Of a stretch of 45,011 bases of DNA, positions 38,793 to 45,011 are shown piece by piece. Numbering within the stretch: the first letter of the stretch is position 1; each line of letters begins with the position of its first letter. Under the pieces are notes generated by a model. That model was not told the origin of the DNA, did no database searches, and saw nothing but the letters and a program-made list of their open reading frames with translations. The DNA comes from a virus: IMG/VR virus record IMGVR_UViG_3300021087_000801, positions 1 through 45,011 of that record, one strand, 5' to 3'. The position numbers were made by a program, and so were the translations under genes.

Positions 38793-39554
38793 ATGGACTA
38801 TTCAAAAGTAGACAAAGACGGAAAAAAATTAACATCAATAGTAGAACCTGCTAATCAAAAGTACCAGGCAGGATATTATGATTACTGGTTAGAAGATCCT
38901 TCAAAATACGAACCAACAGAAGAAGATATTAAATGTGAATTGCAATTATCAGCATTAAGTACTGTTGAGCCTTTAAAGTGGGAAATTGACTTAGGATGGT
39001 TTAGAAAAGAAATAAAAGCATATGATGATAAATGGGTTCCATATTTACGCAGAGAAGGTGTAGTAAACAACAGAGAAGGCCTATGTTTAGTAGGACTACC
39101 AGGAGATAATCCTTGGGATAGTTTAAGTATGCCAGAAGCAATAAAAAGATCTGGACGAATGCTTACTGAATTAGATTTTAATGAACCTACACAGTTATAC
39201 AAAGACTGTAAAAGTTTGCATCCACTATTAGACTATTGGAAGCCACTAGGGCGTACAATTATTGTTAACAGCGGTGCAGGCGGCTGGTTCCCACCACACA
39301 AAGATCAGCCTATGCTGACAAGAAATACATTTAGAGTATGTGCATTTGTGTCAAAAAATGTAGGACATGATGCATACGAATGGGTATCAGACGGGCATAC
39401 TTGGCCTGTTAAATCGGGCGGTGTATACTACATAGACACACGTAAAACACATAGAACACACAGTTGGAAGCCAGATAGCATGCATTTAGTAATGAATATA
39501 CCCAAAACATGGGAAAATGTCATGAAGCTAATGAGTGCCACACTCAATTACTAA
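38793..39554 (+). CDS. 2-oxoglutarate/Fe(II) oxygenase-like protein (253 aa)
   Basis: The C-terminal half has the double-stranded beta-helix pattern: the iron motif HxD as FPPHKDQPM (about 169-171), RNTFRVCAFVS, SGGVYYIDTRKTHRTHSW carrying the distal His, and HLVMNIPK. This is closest to aspartyl/asparaginyl beta-hydroxylase-type enzymes. The N-terminal 100 residues are not assigned. The substrate (protein, nucleotide or DNA base) is unknown. A GAGGAG box precedes the ATG. Confidence 0.72.
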   Translation: MDYSKVDKDGKKLTSIVEPANQKYQAGYYDYWLEDPSKYEPTEEDIKCELQLSALSTVEPLKWEIDLGWFRKEIKAYDDKWVPYLRREGVVNNREGLCLVGLPGDNPWDSLSMPEAIKRSGRMLTELDFNEPTQLYKDCKSLHPLLDYWKPLGRTIIVNSGAGGWFPPHKDQPMLTRNTFRVCAFVSKNVGHDAYEWVSDGHTWPVKSGGVYYIDTRKTHRTHSWKPDSMHLVMNIPKTWENVMKLMSATLNY

Positions 39555-39572
39555 AGGTTTCTAATCGAATTA

Positions 39573-39580
39573 GATAAATA
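39573..39580 (+). promoter_or_regulatory. Late promoter GATAAATA, 5 bases before ATG
   Basis: GATAAATA-CTTGT-ATG. Same geometry as at 1496 and 29905; predicts a leaderless transcript for the tagged gene. Confidence 0.72.
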
Positions 39581-39585
39581 CTTGT

Positions 39586-39792
39586 ATGAAGATTACGGAC
39601 ATAATAACCGAAGATGCAGACGCAGGAAGTACAATGGCAGGTAATATTGCTAGTGTTTCTTTTCCTATGACGCCCGGAACTAAGAAAAAAGACGCTCGTA
39701 AGGCAGTTGATCCTAACGGATACTTAGGTAATGGTAAACGTAAAAAGCAAAGCGTAGGTTATAATGAAGAAGTAAAGGTTATAAGAAGATGA
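39586..39792 (+). CDS. Tagged small basic protein (68 aa)
   Basis: MKITDIITED is the clearest tag in the block, with I-T-E at 7-9. AGNIASVSFPMTPGTKKKDA and GYLGNGKRKKQSVGYNEEVK follow, a layout I recall from short proteins of other T4-like marine phages. It has no ribosome-binding site upstream and probably starts on a leaderless late mRNA. Its stop overlaps the next gene. Confidence 0.72.
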   Translation: MKITDIITEDADAGSTMAGNIASVSFPMTPGTKKKDARKAVDPNGYLGNGKRKKQSVGYNEEVKVIRR

Positions 39793-40085
39793 GAGCAGAC
39801 CAATTAGAAAGCATTTATGCAAAAAACAGAGACGAGCCTATGAATCCTGAAGTATTAGTACAAGGATGGGGTAGACTTGATCTTAAGTCTTTAGAAACTA
39901 AAGTAGTAAGAATGTTTCATGAGATTGCAGAAATGGGCGAAAAAGGTAATTGGGAAAATGTTGAATACAATCTAAACAAGGGTTTAGTACAATCATTTAT
40001 AAAAGCCATCAATGAAACCTATGAAGAATTAGAAACAATTAGAAAACGCGGCGGTACGAACAGTCGTGGCATTGAAAAAAGGTAA
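39789..40085 (+). CDS. Unknown helical protein (98 aa)
   Basis: MRADQLESIYAKN is a weak tag candidate. The body is helical and amphipathic (KVVRMFHEIAEMGEKGNWEN; GLVQSFIKAINETYEELETI). Coupled to the gene before by ATGA. No family recognised. Confidence 0.65.
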   Translation: MRADQLESIYAKNRDEPMNPEVLVQGWGRLDLKSLETKVVRMFHEIAEMGEKGNWENVEYNLNKGLVQSFIKAINETYEELETIRKRGGTNSRGIEKR

Positions 40086-40090
40086 CGACT

Positions 40091-41140
40091 ATGGATACAA
40101 AGCACCCAACATATATAAAAATTAATAATACTTTTGATCGTGTTATGGACGAAATTAGCAAATTTGAAAAAGTATTTCAACCAGGAGGCAAGCTAGAGCA
40201 AGCCATCCTAGAAATTGATGGAGACCCATCATATTTAAAAGACTTAGCAACATCACTTGAAGAAACATATGAGGTTTTACAAGAAGCACACTACGGTACA
40301 TTAGGTCACGTAGTAGATGAGCAACTAAGCAAAAAGAAAAAAATTACACCAAGCACACCAGTTGATATGGTAGCAGAAGGCGTACTAGATGGCGCAGACG
40401 AAGATGGATTTATGGCTCGTAGCCAATTATACTTCCTAGCCAGAGATGCAATTAAATTACACGGTATTGTAAAAGACCAAGATGATTTAGCACCATGGGT
40501 TTCAAGTAAAATTGCACAAGCTTCAAAGGATATGGATTCAGTTCGTCGTTACACTGAATACAATGCCATGAAAGCTGAAATCGAACCAGAAGCACATACA
40601 CACGAAATGCCACAAGAGATGCCACAAGAGATGCCACAAGAGATGAATGAAGGTACTATGATTGGCGGACTAATGAAATATGATGGTCAACCAGAAGGCG
40701 AATATGCAGACGCAGTAGCAAGATATAAAGAGTTTATGTCTCAACCTCGTCCACCAAGTGAAGCAACAACTGATATGGTACAAGGCTTTATATTTGACGA
40801 TGAGTTATTAGATAGCCTAGGCGAAGCCGAAGATGGTAATGATGTACTTGACGTTAGATACATTGTTCAAAGCAGACTAGAAGATTTCTTTGGTCCAGAC
40901 TTTGAACTAGGCGAAAGTGTTTATGAAGCAAAAGCAGAAATGTGCCCAGAAGCATGTTGTGGAAAGCCTATAACAGAATGCAAATGTGGACCAGATTGCG
41001 AACACTGTGATTGCCATTCAAAGAACTCAGCAATGAACGAAGGTATGGAATTTGATGAAAAACGCAATGATGATTTACAAGTTATAGCAAAAGACATGTT
41101 TAAGCATGCATTAGCAAACGCTAAGAAAAAGGTGAAATAA
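40091..41140 (+). CDS. Acidic modular protein with Cys-rich cassette (349 aa)
   Basis: Residues about 100-165 hold a helical module (DGFMARSQLYFLARDAIKLH) that I recall from other T4-like phage proteins. A linker contains three MPQE repeats encoded by a 12-bp tandem repeat. Near the C-terminus lies a cassette of about 28 residues with eight cysteines (EMCPEACCGKPITECKCGPD, then CEHCDCHSKN), almost identical at DNA level to one in the 401-residue protein. The last 40 residues are basic and helical. The cassette is probably metal binding. There is no clear N-terminal tag. Confidence 0.7.
   Translation: MDTKHPTYIKINNTFDRVMDEISKFEKVFQPGGKLEQAILEIDGDPSYLKDLATSLEETYEVLQEAHYGTLGHVVDEQLSKKKKITPSTPVDMVAEGVLDGADEDGFMARSQLYFLARDAIKLHGIVKDQDDLAPWVSSKIAQASKDMDSVRRYTEYNAMKAEIEPEAHTHEMPQEMPQEMPQEMNEGTMIGGLMKYDGQPEGEYADAVARYKEFMSQPRPPSEATTDMVQGFIFDDELLDSLGEAEDGNDVLDVRYIVQSRLEDFFGPDFELGESVYEAKAEMCPEACCGKPITECKCGPDCEHCDCHSKNSAMNEGMEFDEKRNDDLQVIAKDMFKHALANAKKKVK
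40607..40642 (+). repeat. 12-bp tandem repeat, three copies
   Basis: ATGCCACAAGAG occurs three times head to tail in frame and encodes MPQE three times. A minisatellite-like linker. Confidence 0.9.
40939..41040 (+). repeat. Cys-rich cassette, copy 1
   Basis: About 100 bp nearly identical to 42597-42698, encoding the eight-cysteine cassette. The flanks are dissimilar, so a module has been copied between genes. Confidence 0.85.
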
Positions 41141-41142
41141 TT

Positions 41143-41721
41143 ATGTTTACTAAAGCCGATTTTGAAAAGAACGAAGATAATAATTATCATACAGAAAATG
41201 GTATTGAAATGGCAAAACATTTTGGTACTGAAGATGAACAAAAATTAATGTTACAAATTCAAAAAGATCATTATGCTCGTGGGCATATTAATCCAGATGA
41301 AATTGAAGCACGTTCAGGTATCGTTAAAAAATATTGGCATATGTTAGAAAGTATTAGTGAAGGTGTTAGCGATGATGAAATTGCAAAACATTACAGAATG
41401 TTAAAACTTCCAAGCATGAAGTCATGGGAAAAACTAGTTAAAATGGGCCTTCCTAAACAAAAGGCTAATGAAGACGAAGGCTCAGGACATGATAGACAAT
41501 ATTATAGAGATCTAGACAAAGGCCAACTTAATCATACTAAATCAATGTTAATGAAAACTGCAGCTCAATTAGAAGTAGCAATTAATCAAAGATCAAAATT
41601 CAGTAGAGAATTAATGGGAAATGGCGATAAAGCCGGTACAGGCGATCTGTATAATATGTTAGACAAACTCAACAAATTAATTGAAGAGTGGGATAACGAA
41701 ACAGAATTATACGGAATGTAG
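41143..41721 (+). CDS. Unknown protein (192 aa)
   Basis: Helical and charged, with NYHTENGIEMAKHFGTEDEQ near the start and a possible short fold DEIAKHYRMLKLPSMKSWEK in the middle. The C-terminal part is a long helix (SMLMKTAAQLEVAINQRSKF). It starts two bases after the upstream stop and ends with an internal TAGGAG that serves the next gene. No tag. Confidence 0.65.
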   Translation: MFTKADFEKNEDNNYHTENGIEMAKHFGTEDEQKLMLQIQKDHYARGHINPDEIEARSGIVKKYWHMLESISEGVSDDEIAKHYRMLKLPSMKSWEKLVKMGLPKQKANEDEGSGHDRQYYRDLDKGQLNHTKSMLMKTAAQLEVAINQRSKFSRELMGNGDKAGTGDLYNMLDKLNKLIEEWDNETELYGM

Positions 41722-41731
41722 GAGAGCTATT

Positions 41732-42556
41732 ATGAGATTAAGCAATTTAGAAGAAGGATCATACAACAATGCTCCAGAGCCAAAGAAAATGCAAGTAACA
41801 GTTGCTGATAAAAAAGCTAACACTGAAGCATGGAAACGTTATCAAGCAGGCGACTCAAGATACGAATTTAAAAATCCAACAACCGAAGCTGAACAAGAAA
41901 AAGCATTTTTAAGAAGAATGCAACCAGGACAACCAGACATTATAGAAGATGCTAAAGGCAGAGATGAAAGTGTAAAAAACATTGACGAGATTTTAGTAAA
42001 AATGGGTGCTGATGCTCCAAGCGATATCATTGCTGATATTATGCATTGGATTGATGCACACCCAGGTGAAAACTTAGAAGACTTAATAAGACAAGCTAAT
42101 GGTTATTACAACGATGAATTAGAAGAAGGCAAAAGCCCACATAAAAAAGGTACTAAAAAGTACAACGATCATATGGCGGCGATGCATGCAGAATCAAATA
42201 TTAATGAGTTTGGTCCAGATGAACGTTATACGAAGATTGGCAATAATACAATGATTGCAAATAAAAAAACAGGTAGTGTAAGCAGCACCTTAAGTTTAGG
42301 TGGAGACAAATATGCAACTGTCAATAATCATCTTAATAGAGATGGTTCAGCAGGTAAACTTAAAGTATCAGGAACACTTGGAGGAATGAAATTTAAAGCC
42401 AGTAATCAAGTAAATGGCAAAACTCCAAAAGCATCAGTAAACGGTGTTAATATGCCTGTGAACGCATCTAAAAAAGTAAAAATGAAAAAAGAAGGCAAAT
42501 ACGTTAGCGATGCACAACGCAAAGCAGTTCATGCCTCAAAAGCGGAGAAAAAATAA
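41732..42556 (+). CDS. Tagged modular protein (274 aa)
   Basis: I use the ATG after a GGAGAG box, not the upstream in-frame one. MRLSNLEEGS is a tag with L-E-E at 6-8. A helical middle (DEILVKMGADAPSDIIADIM) is followed by the short module GKSPHKKGTKKYNDHMAAMH, a Gly/Ser/Thr-rich beta region (TGSVSSTLSLGGDKYATVNN), and the C-terminal GKYVSDAQRKAVHASKAEKK, modules I recall from other phage proteins. Basic ends and an acidic middle. Probably packaged. Confidence 0.68.
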   Translation: MRLSNLEEGSYNNAPEPKKMQVTVADKKANTEAWKRYQAGDSRYEFKNPTTEAEQEKAFLRRMQPGQPDIIEDAKGRDESVKNIDEILVKMGADAPSDIIADIMHWIDAHPGENLEDLIRQANGYYNDELEEGKSPHKKGTKKYNDHMAAMHAESNINEFGPDERYTKIGNNTMIANKKTGSVSSTLSLGGDKYATVNNHLNRDGSAGKLKVSGTLGGMKFKASNQVNGKTPKASVNGVNMPVNASKKVKMKKEGKYVSDAQRKAVHASKAEKK

Positions 42557-43761
42557 TGGGTATATTAAGCAATATCGTAAATGAAGACAAGGTAGAGATG
42601 TGCCCAGAAGCATGTTGTGGAAAGCCTATAACAGAATGTAAATGTGGACCAGATTGCGAACACTGTGATTGTCATTCTAAGAACAAAGCAATGAATGAAG
42701 GCACACAAGGTTGTGCAGATTGTGAATGGATTAAAGACGAAACAGACGGCGACATTGATACATGTGATGAGTGTGCGGCAGAAAAGCGTCAAACTAATGA
42801 ATCAGAAAAGCGTTGGAAACAAACTAGTATGTCTCCAGAAGAAGCAATTGAAAAATACGGCAAAGAAAACGTAAAAGTTAAAAAAGGTGCATTGCGTAAT
42901 GGCGATGACATGGTAGAAGTATTTGTTGAATCAATGAATGAAGAAATTGATGATGAAGCAGTAAAAAAAGCAATTATGTCAAGCGGTAAAGAACCACAGG
43001 ATGCATTATATGATTTAATGGGTGTAGATGGACCGTTAGGCGACTACGTAAGAAGATCATATGAAATTACAGGAGGCGAGAATGGCCTACACGGTGATGA
43101 TGACCATGAAGAAATATTTGATAGAATGGTATATGACCTAGGATTAGATGAAGAATACTACGAATCAGAAATAAGCAGATTAAGAGAACTATCTGGTATT
43201 ACAGAAGCTCCAGGAAAGGGATCTTTCTCTTTTGGTCCAAAAGATCCTCAGAATATGTCCCCTAAAGATATTACAGACCCAAATGCTGCATTAATTCATA
43301 AAGGTTCAACAAGAGGTGTAGATGATCCTTTTGATGCAAGCGGAACAGGACATGCAGATGGTATTGGCTGGAGTCAAGATGAATTAGACGGTGCAATGCA
43401 AGGATTTAAAGATGTATTAGGCACTGAAAACCAAATAAAAATTAACAGATACTTAGCTAAATTACCTCTTACTATTGCAAAAGATATTGCCGACCGGAAT
43501 GGATATGGCACATACACAAATCCAGAGACTGGTGCAAGAGAAAATCCAGATTCAATGATTGGCGGTTATGATCATGTTGGTAATCCTAACTATGGCACAG
43601 ATGCTATGGATGACGAAACTATTGCTAAAATTAAAGATCCTAATTGGAGAGATACTTTCGACATGCAAGATCCTAAATTTAAAAACATCAGACCTACAGA
43701 AGCAACCAATGAAGAAATTGAAGCTGAAATAAAAAGACTACAAGATCTAATTAAGTATTAA
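42556..43761 (+). CDS. Tagged acidic protein with Cys-rich cassette (401 aa)
   Basis: MGILSNIVNED is the tag (V-N-E at 8-10). Directly after it comes the same eight-cysteine cassette as in the 349-residue protein, then a second Cys group (GCADCEW, DTCDECAAE). An acidic middle (MSPEEAIEKYGKENVKVKKG) is followed by ISRLRELSGITEAPGKG, an 'LSGI' module, and a Pro/Asp/Asn-rich C-terminal half without recognised fold. The first base overlaps the previous stop. The Cys groups suggest metal binding. Confidence 0.7.
   Translation: MGILSNIVNEDKVEMCPEACCGKPITECKCGPDCEHCDCHSKNKAMNEGTQGCADCEWIKDETDGDIDTCDECAAEKRQTNESEKRWKQTSMSPEEAIEKYGKENVKVKKGALRNGDDMVEVFVESMNEEIDDEAVKKAIMSSGKEPQDALYDLMGVDGPLGDYVRRSYEITGGENGLHGDDDHEEIFDRMVYDLGLDEEYYESEISRLRELSGITEAPGKGSFSFGPKDPQNMSPKDITDPNAALIHKGSTRGVDDPFDASGTGHADGIGWSQDELDGAMQGFKDVLGTENQIKINRYLAKLPLTIAKDIADRNGYGTYTNPETGARENPDSMIGGYDHVGNPNYGTDAMDDETIAKIKDPNWRDTFDMQDPKFKNIRPTEATNEEIEAEIKRLQDLIKY
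42597..42698 (+). repeat. Cys-rich cassette, copy 2
   Basis: Nearly identical to 40939-41040; the two copies differ at a handful of mostly silent positions. Confidence 0.85.
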
Positions 43762-43772
43762 GGAATAACAAG

Positions 43773-44813
43773 ATGAGATTACACCATTTATTTGAGAAGT
43801 CAATTGATCCTAAGCAGGCTAAAAAGATGCAACGTATCTATGCCAAGATGCAGGAAAATCCAGCAGTTATTGATGAACTATGGAAGACAGTATCAACGAT
43901 GACTGCCGCAGAAGGTGGTGAACTTAAAAATAGAATACTTGTAGCAGTAGATCCAAAAAATACAGGCAGTGAACAAGACCAAACATATGCAGAAGGTTTT
44001 ATCGAAGGCTTAGTTAATGCTATTGATAAAACAGAAGGCACTACTGAGGAACGCATTGCATTTGCTAAAGGACTAGGCAAGGTAAGTCATATCGATACAA
44101 CTGCATTACTACAACCATTGGCTGGTTGGGGTGACTGGTTAACTGGTACTGATTTTAGTAAAAGACTATTTGAAACATTATTTCTTGATCCAGCGTTCTT
44201 ACAAGCAAACAAAGGACCAGGTGAATTTGCACTTGCAATACTAAGTCCTGAAATTTCACTCACTGGTGCTAAAGGCGATATTCAAGTTAAGGGTAAACCA
44301 ATTGAAGTAAAGTCAGGAAAGACAAGTTCTGGTGGTAGATTAACACCAACTGATGGAACACTTGGACAGTTATACAAGAATAAAGAATTTTGGGATGCTA
44401 TTGCAGGTGAAGATGAAGCAAAAGCAGGACAGTTAGCAGGTGTTAACAAAGTTAACGCAAATAACTATGCACAATTTTTAGATCAATACAACTTAGGTCC
44501 TGAACAATCAACACAAATATTAAAAGCAATCTTTAAACACCCAGATGCAGTGCCAATGGCACAGTCAATTGGTAGATCTGGAACAAATGTAACAGCAGCA
44601 GACTTAATTAAGTTGTCAGTAAAGAACTATGGTGCATCACAAGGTGACGATCATTTCCTAATCCTACAAAAAGACATCAGAGCAAGTTTATATTTTGATG
44701 TAGACAACTTAGATCCAGTGCTTAATAGACTATCCTTCTCATTACCATTAATTGATAGTGATGCAAGAAGCCAAGGTAAAGCACAAATTGGTATCTTAAA
44801 GAAATCAAGATAA
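43773..44813 (+). CDS. Tagged protein with PD-(D/E)XK nuclease-like motif (346 aa)
   Basis: MRLHHLFEKS is the tag. The segment PGEFALAILSPEISL, followed by KGDIQVKGKPIEVKSGK at about 166-182, has the E...D...ExK spacing of restriction-type (PD-(D/E)XK) nucleases: Asp, then about 10 residues later E-V-K. N- and C-terminal regions are helical with no named domain. If packaged, it could degrade or cut host DNA on entry, or act as a nuclease in genome processing; both are inferred. An AGGAA box precedes the ATG. Confidence 0.6.
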   Translation: MRLHHLFEKSIDPKQAKKMQRIYAKMQENPAVIDELWKTVSTMTAAEGGELKNRILVAVDPKNTGSEQDQTYAEGFIEGLVNAIDKTEGTTEERIAFAKGLGKVSHIDTTALLQPLAGWGDWLTGTDFSKRLFETLFLDPAFLQANKGPGEFALAILSPEISLTGAKGDIQVKGKPIEVKSGKTSSGGRLTPTDGTLGQLYKNKEFWDAIAGEDEAKAGQLAGVNKVNANNYAQFLDQYNLGPEQSTQILKAIFKHPDAVPMAQSIGRSGTNVTAADLIKLSVKNYGASQGDDHFLILQKDIRASLYFDVDNLDPVLNRLSFSLPLIDSDARSQGKAQIGILKKSR

Positions 44814-44814
44814 T

Positions 44815-45011
44815 ATGTGGGATACCATTACACAACTAGCAACAGAAAGGTTGTGGATTTACACAGCATTAGCAGGAAGTATATTTGGTGCATTATTCAT
44901 TTACTGGATAAGAGACACATACATTGCCTTTTGGGCAATAAATAAGTGGGAAGCAATACTAGACTTCCTAGTCAATCGTTGGGGCTGGAGCTGGTTTAAA
45001 CATAACCCAGA
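44815..45011 (+). CDS. Membrane protein, 3' end outside window
   Basis: Starts one base after the preceding stop and runs off the right edge; 65 residues are visible. MWDTITQLATERLWIYTALA leads into a transmembrane helix (LAGSIFGALFIYWI), then an aromatic-rich segment (NRWGWSWFKHNP). No family can be given from this part. Confidence 0.6.
   Translation, partial: MWDTITQLATERLWIYTALAGSIFGALFIYWIRDTYIAFWAINKWEAILDFLVNRWGWSWFKHNP

Noticed and set aside
1-45011. Bacterial (SAR11-type) chromosome rather than phage
   Set aside because: IscU, peroxiredoxin, ClpA, IF-1 and tmRNA are all bacterial-type genes. However, the many late octamers, endolysin, spanin-like pair, tail fibre, PhoH, UvsE and tagged virion proteins with no host operon context fit a T4-like phage far better.

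Overview
The window looks like part of the genome of a low-GC, T4-like (myovirus) marine phage, probably infecting an alphaproteobacterium such as SAR11. Evidence for a T4-like phage: about fifteen copies of the late-promoter octamer (T/G/C/A)ATAAATA upstream of genes, a phage PhoH, a GH19 endolysin, a spanin-like pair, a repeat-rich tail fibre, UvsE, three phage-type radical SAM proteins, and many small genes packed with ATGA overlaps. Evidence for an alphaproteobacterial link: a circularly permuted, two-piece tmRNA and a DUF1127 protein. The host is an inference, and no capsid, portal or terminase gene lies in the window to settle it.

Layout. 1-566: the end of a GMP reductase gene. 567-878: no gene, but two tandem late promoters followed by a run of hairpins that looks like a structured RNA. 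879-1484: a cluster of very small genes including a DUF1127 protein. 1509-5106: a DNA-ligase-like protein lacking its catalytic lysine, a class-3 lipase and a small membrane protein on the minus strand, then peroxiredoxin, a GNAT protein and IscU. 5128-6231: permuted tmRNA, a signal-peptide-bearing outer-membrane-type protein, a terminator and tRNA-Arg. 6442-8723: small unknown genes around a cluster of five tRNAs (Arg, Leu, Trp, Met, Gln). 8729-12969: endolysin, first radical SAM protein, conserved small phage proteins, a HAD hydrolase and PhoH (minus strand). 13120-18761: a cluster holding translation factor IF-1, an overlapping spanin-like pair, a J-domain protein and a full-length ClpA-like unfoldase. 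18793-21899: late structural genes including the tail fibre, and a holin-like membrane protein. 21900-23815: RyR-domain protein, UvsE and a small membrane protein. 23862-44813: a long accessory block of proteins that mostly share a short N-terminal tag resembling the T4 capsid-targeting sequence. These include two polymerase-beta-type nucleotidyltransferases, a lytic transglycosylase, a nuclease-like protein and several Cys-rich or basic proteins. The block is interrupted by two more radical SAM genes, a GNAT and a 2-oxoglutarate oxygenase. The window ends inside a membrane-protein gene.

How the genes may work together. (1) Translation and protein quality control: six tRNAs, IF-1, a tmRNA whose tag ends ALAA, and a ClpA-like unfoldase that keeps an IGF loop for docking on ClpP. 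This reads as a phage-borne trans-translation and degradation route that would use host SmpB and ClpP. (2) Iron-sulphur and redox: IscU, three radical SAM proteins, peroxiredoxin and a 2OG-Fe(II) oxygenase. (3) A packaged protein set: the tagged proteins would be drawn into the prohead and injected with the DNA. (4) Transcription: sigma70-type promoters (TTGACA-N16-18-TATAAT) precede early or middle genes, and T4-type late promoters precede structural and tagged genes. At five genes the late promoter sits exactly 5 bases before the ATG, which predicts leaderless late mRNAs.
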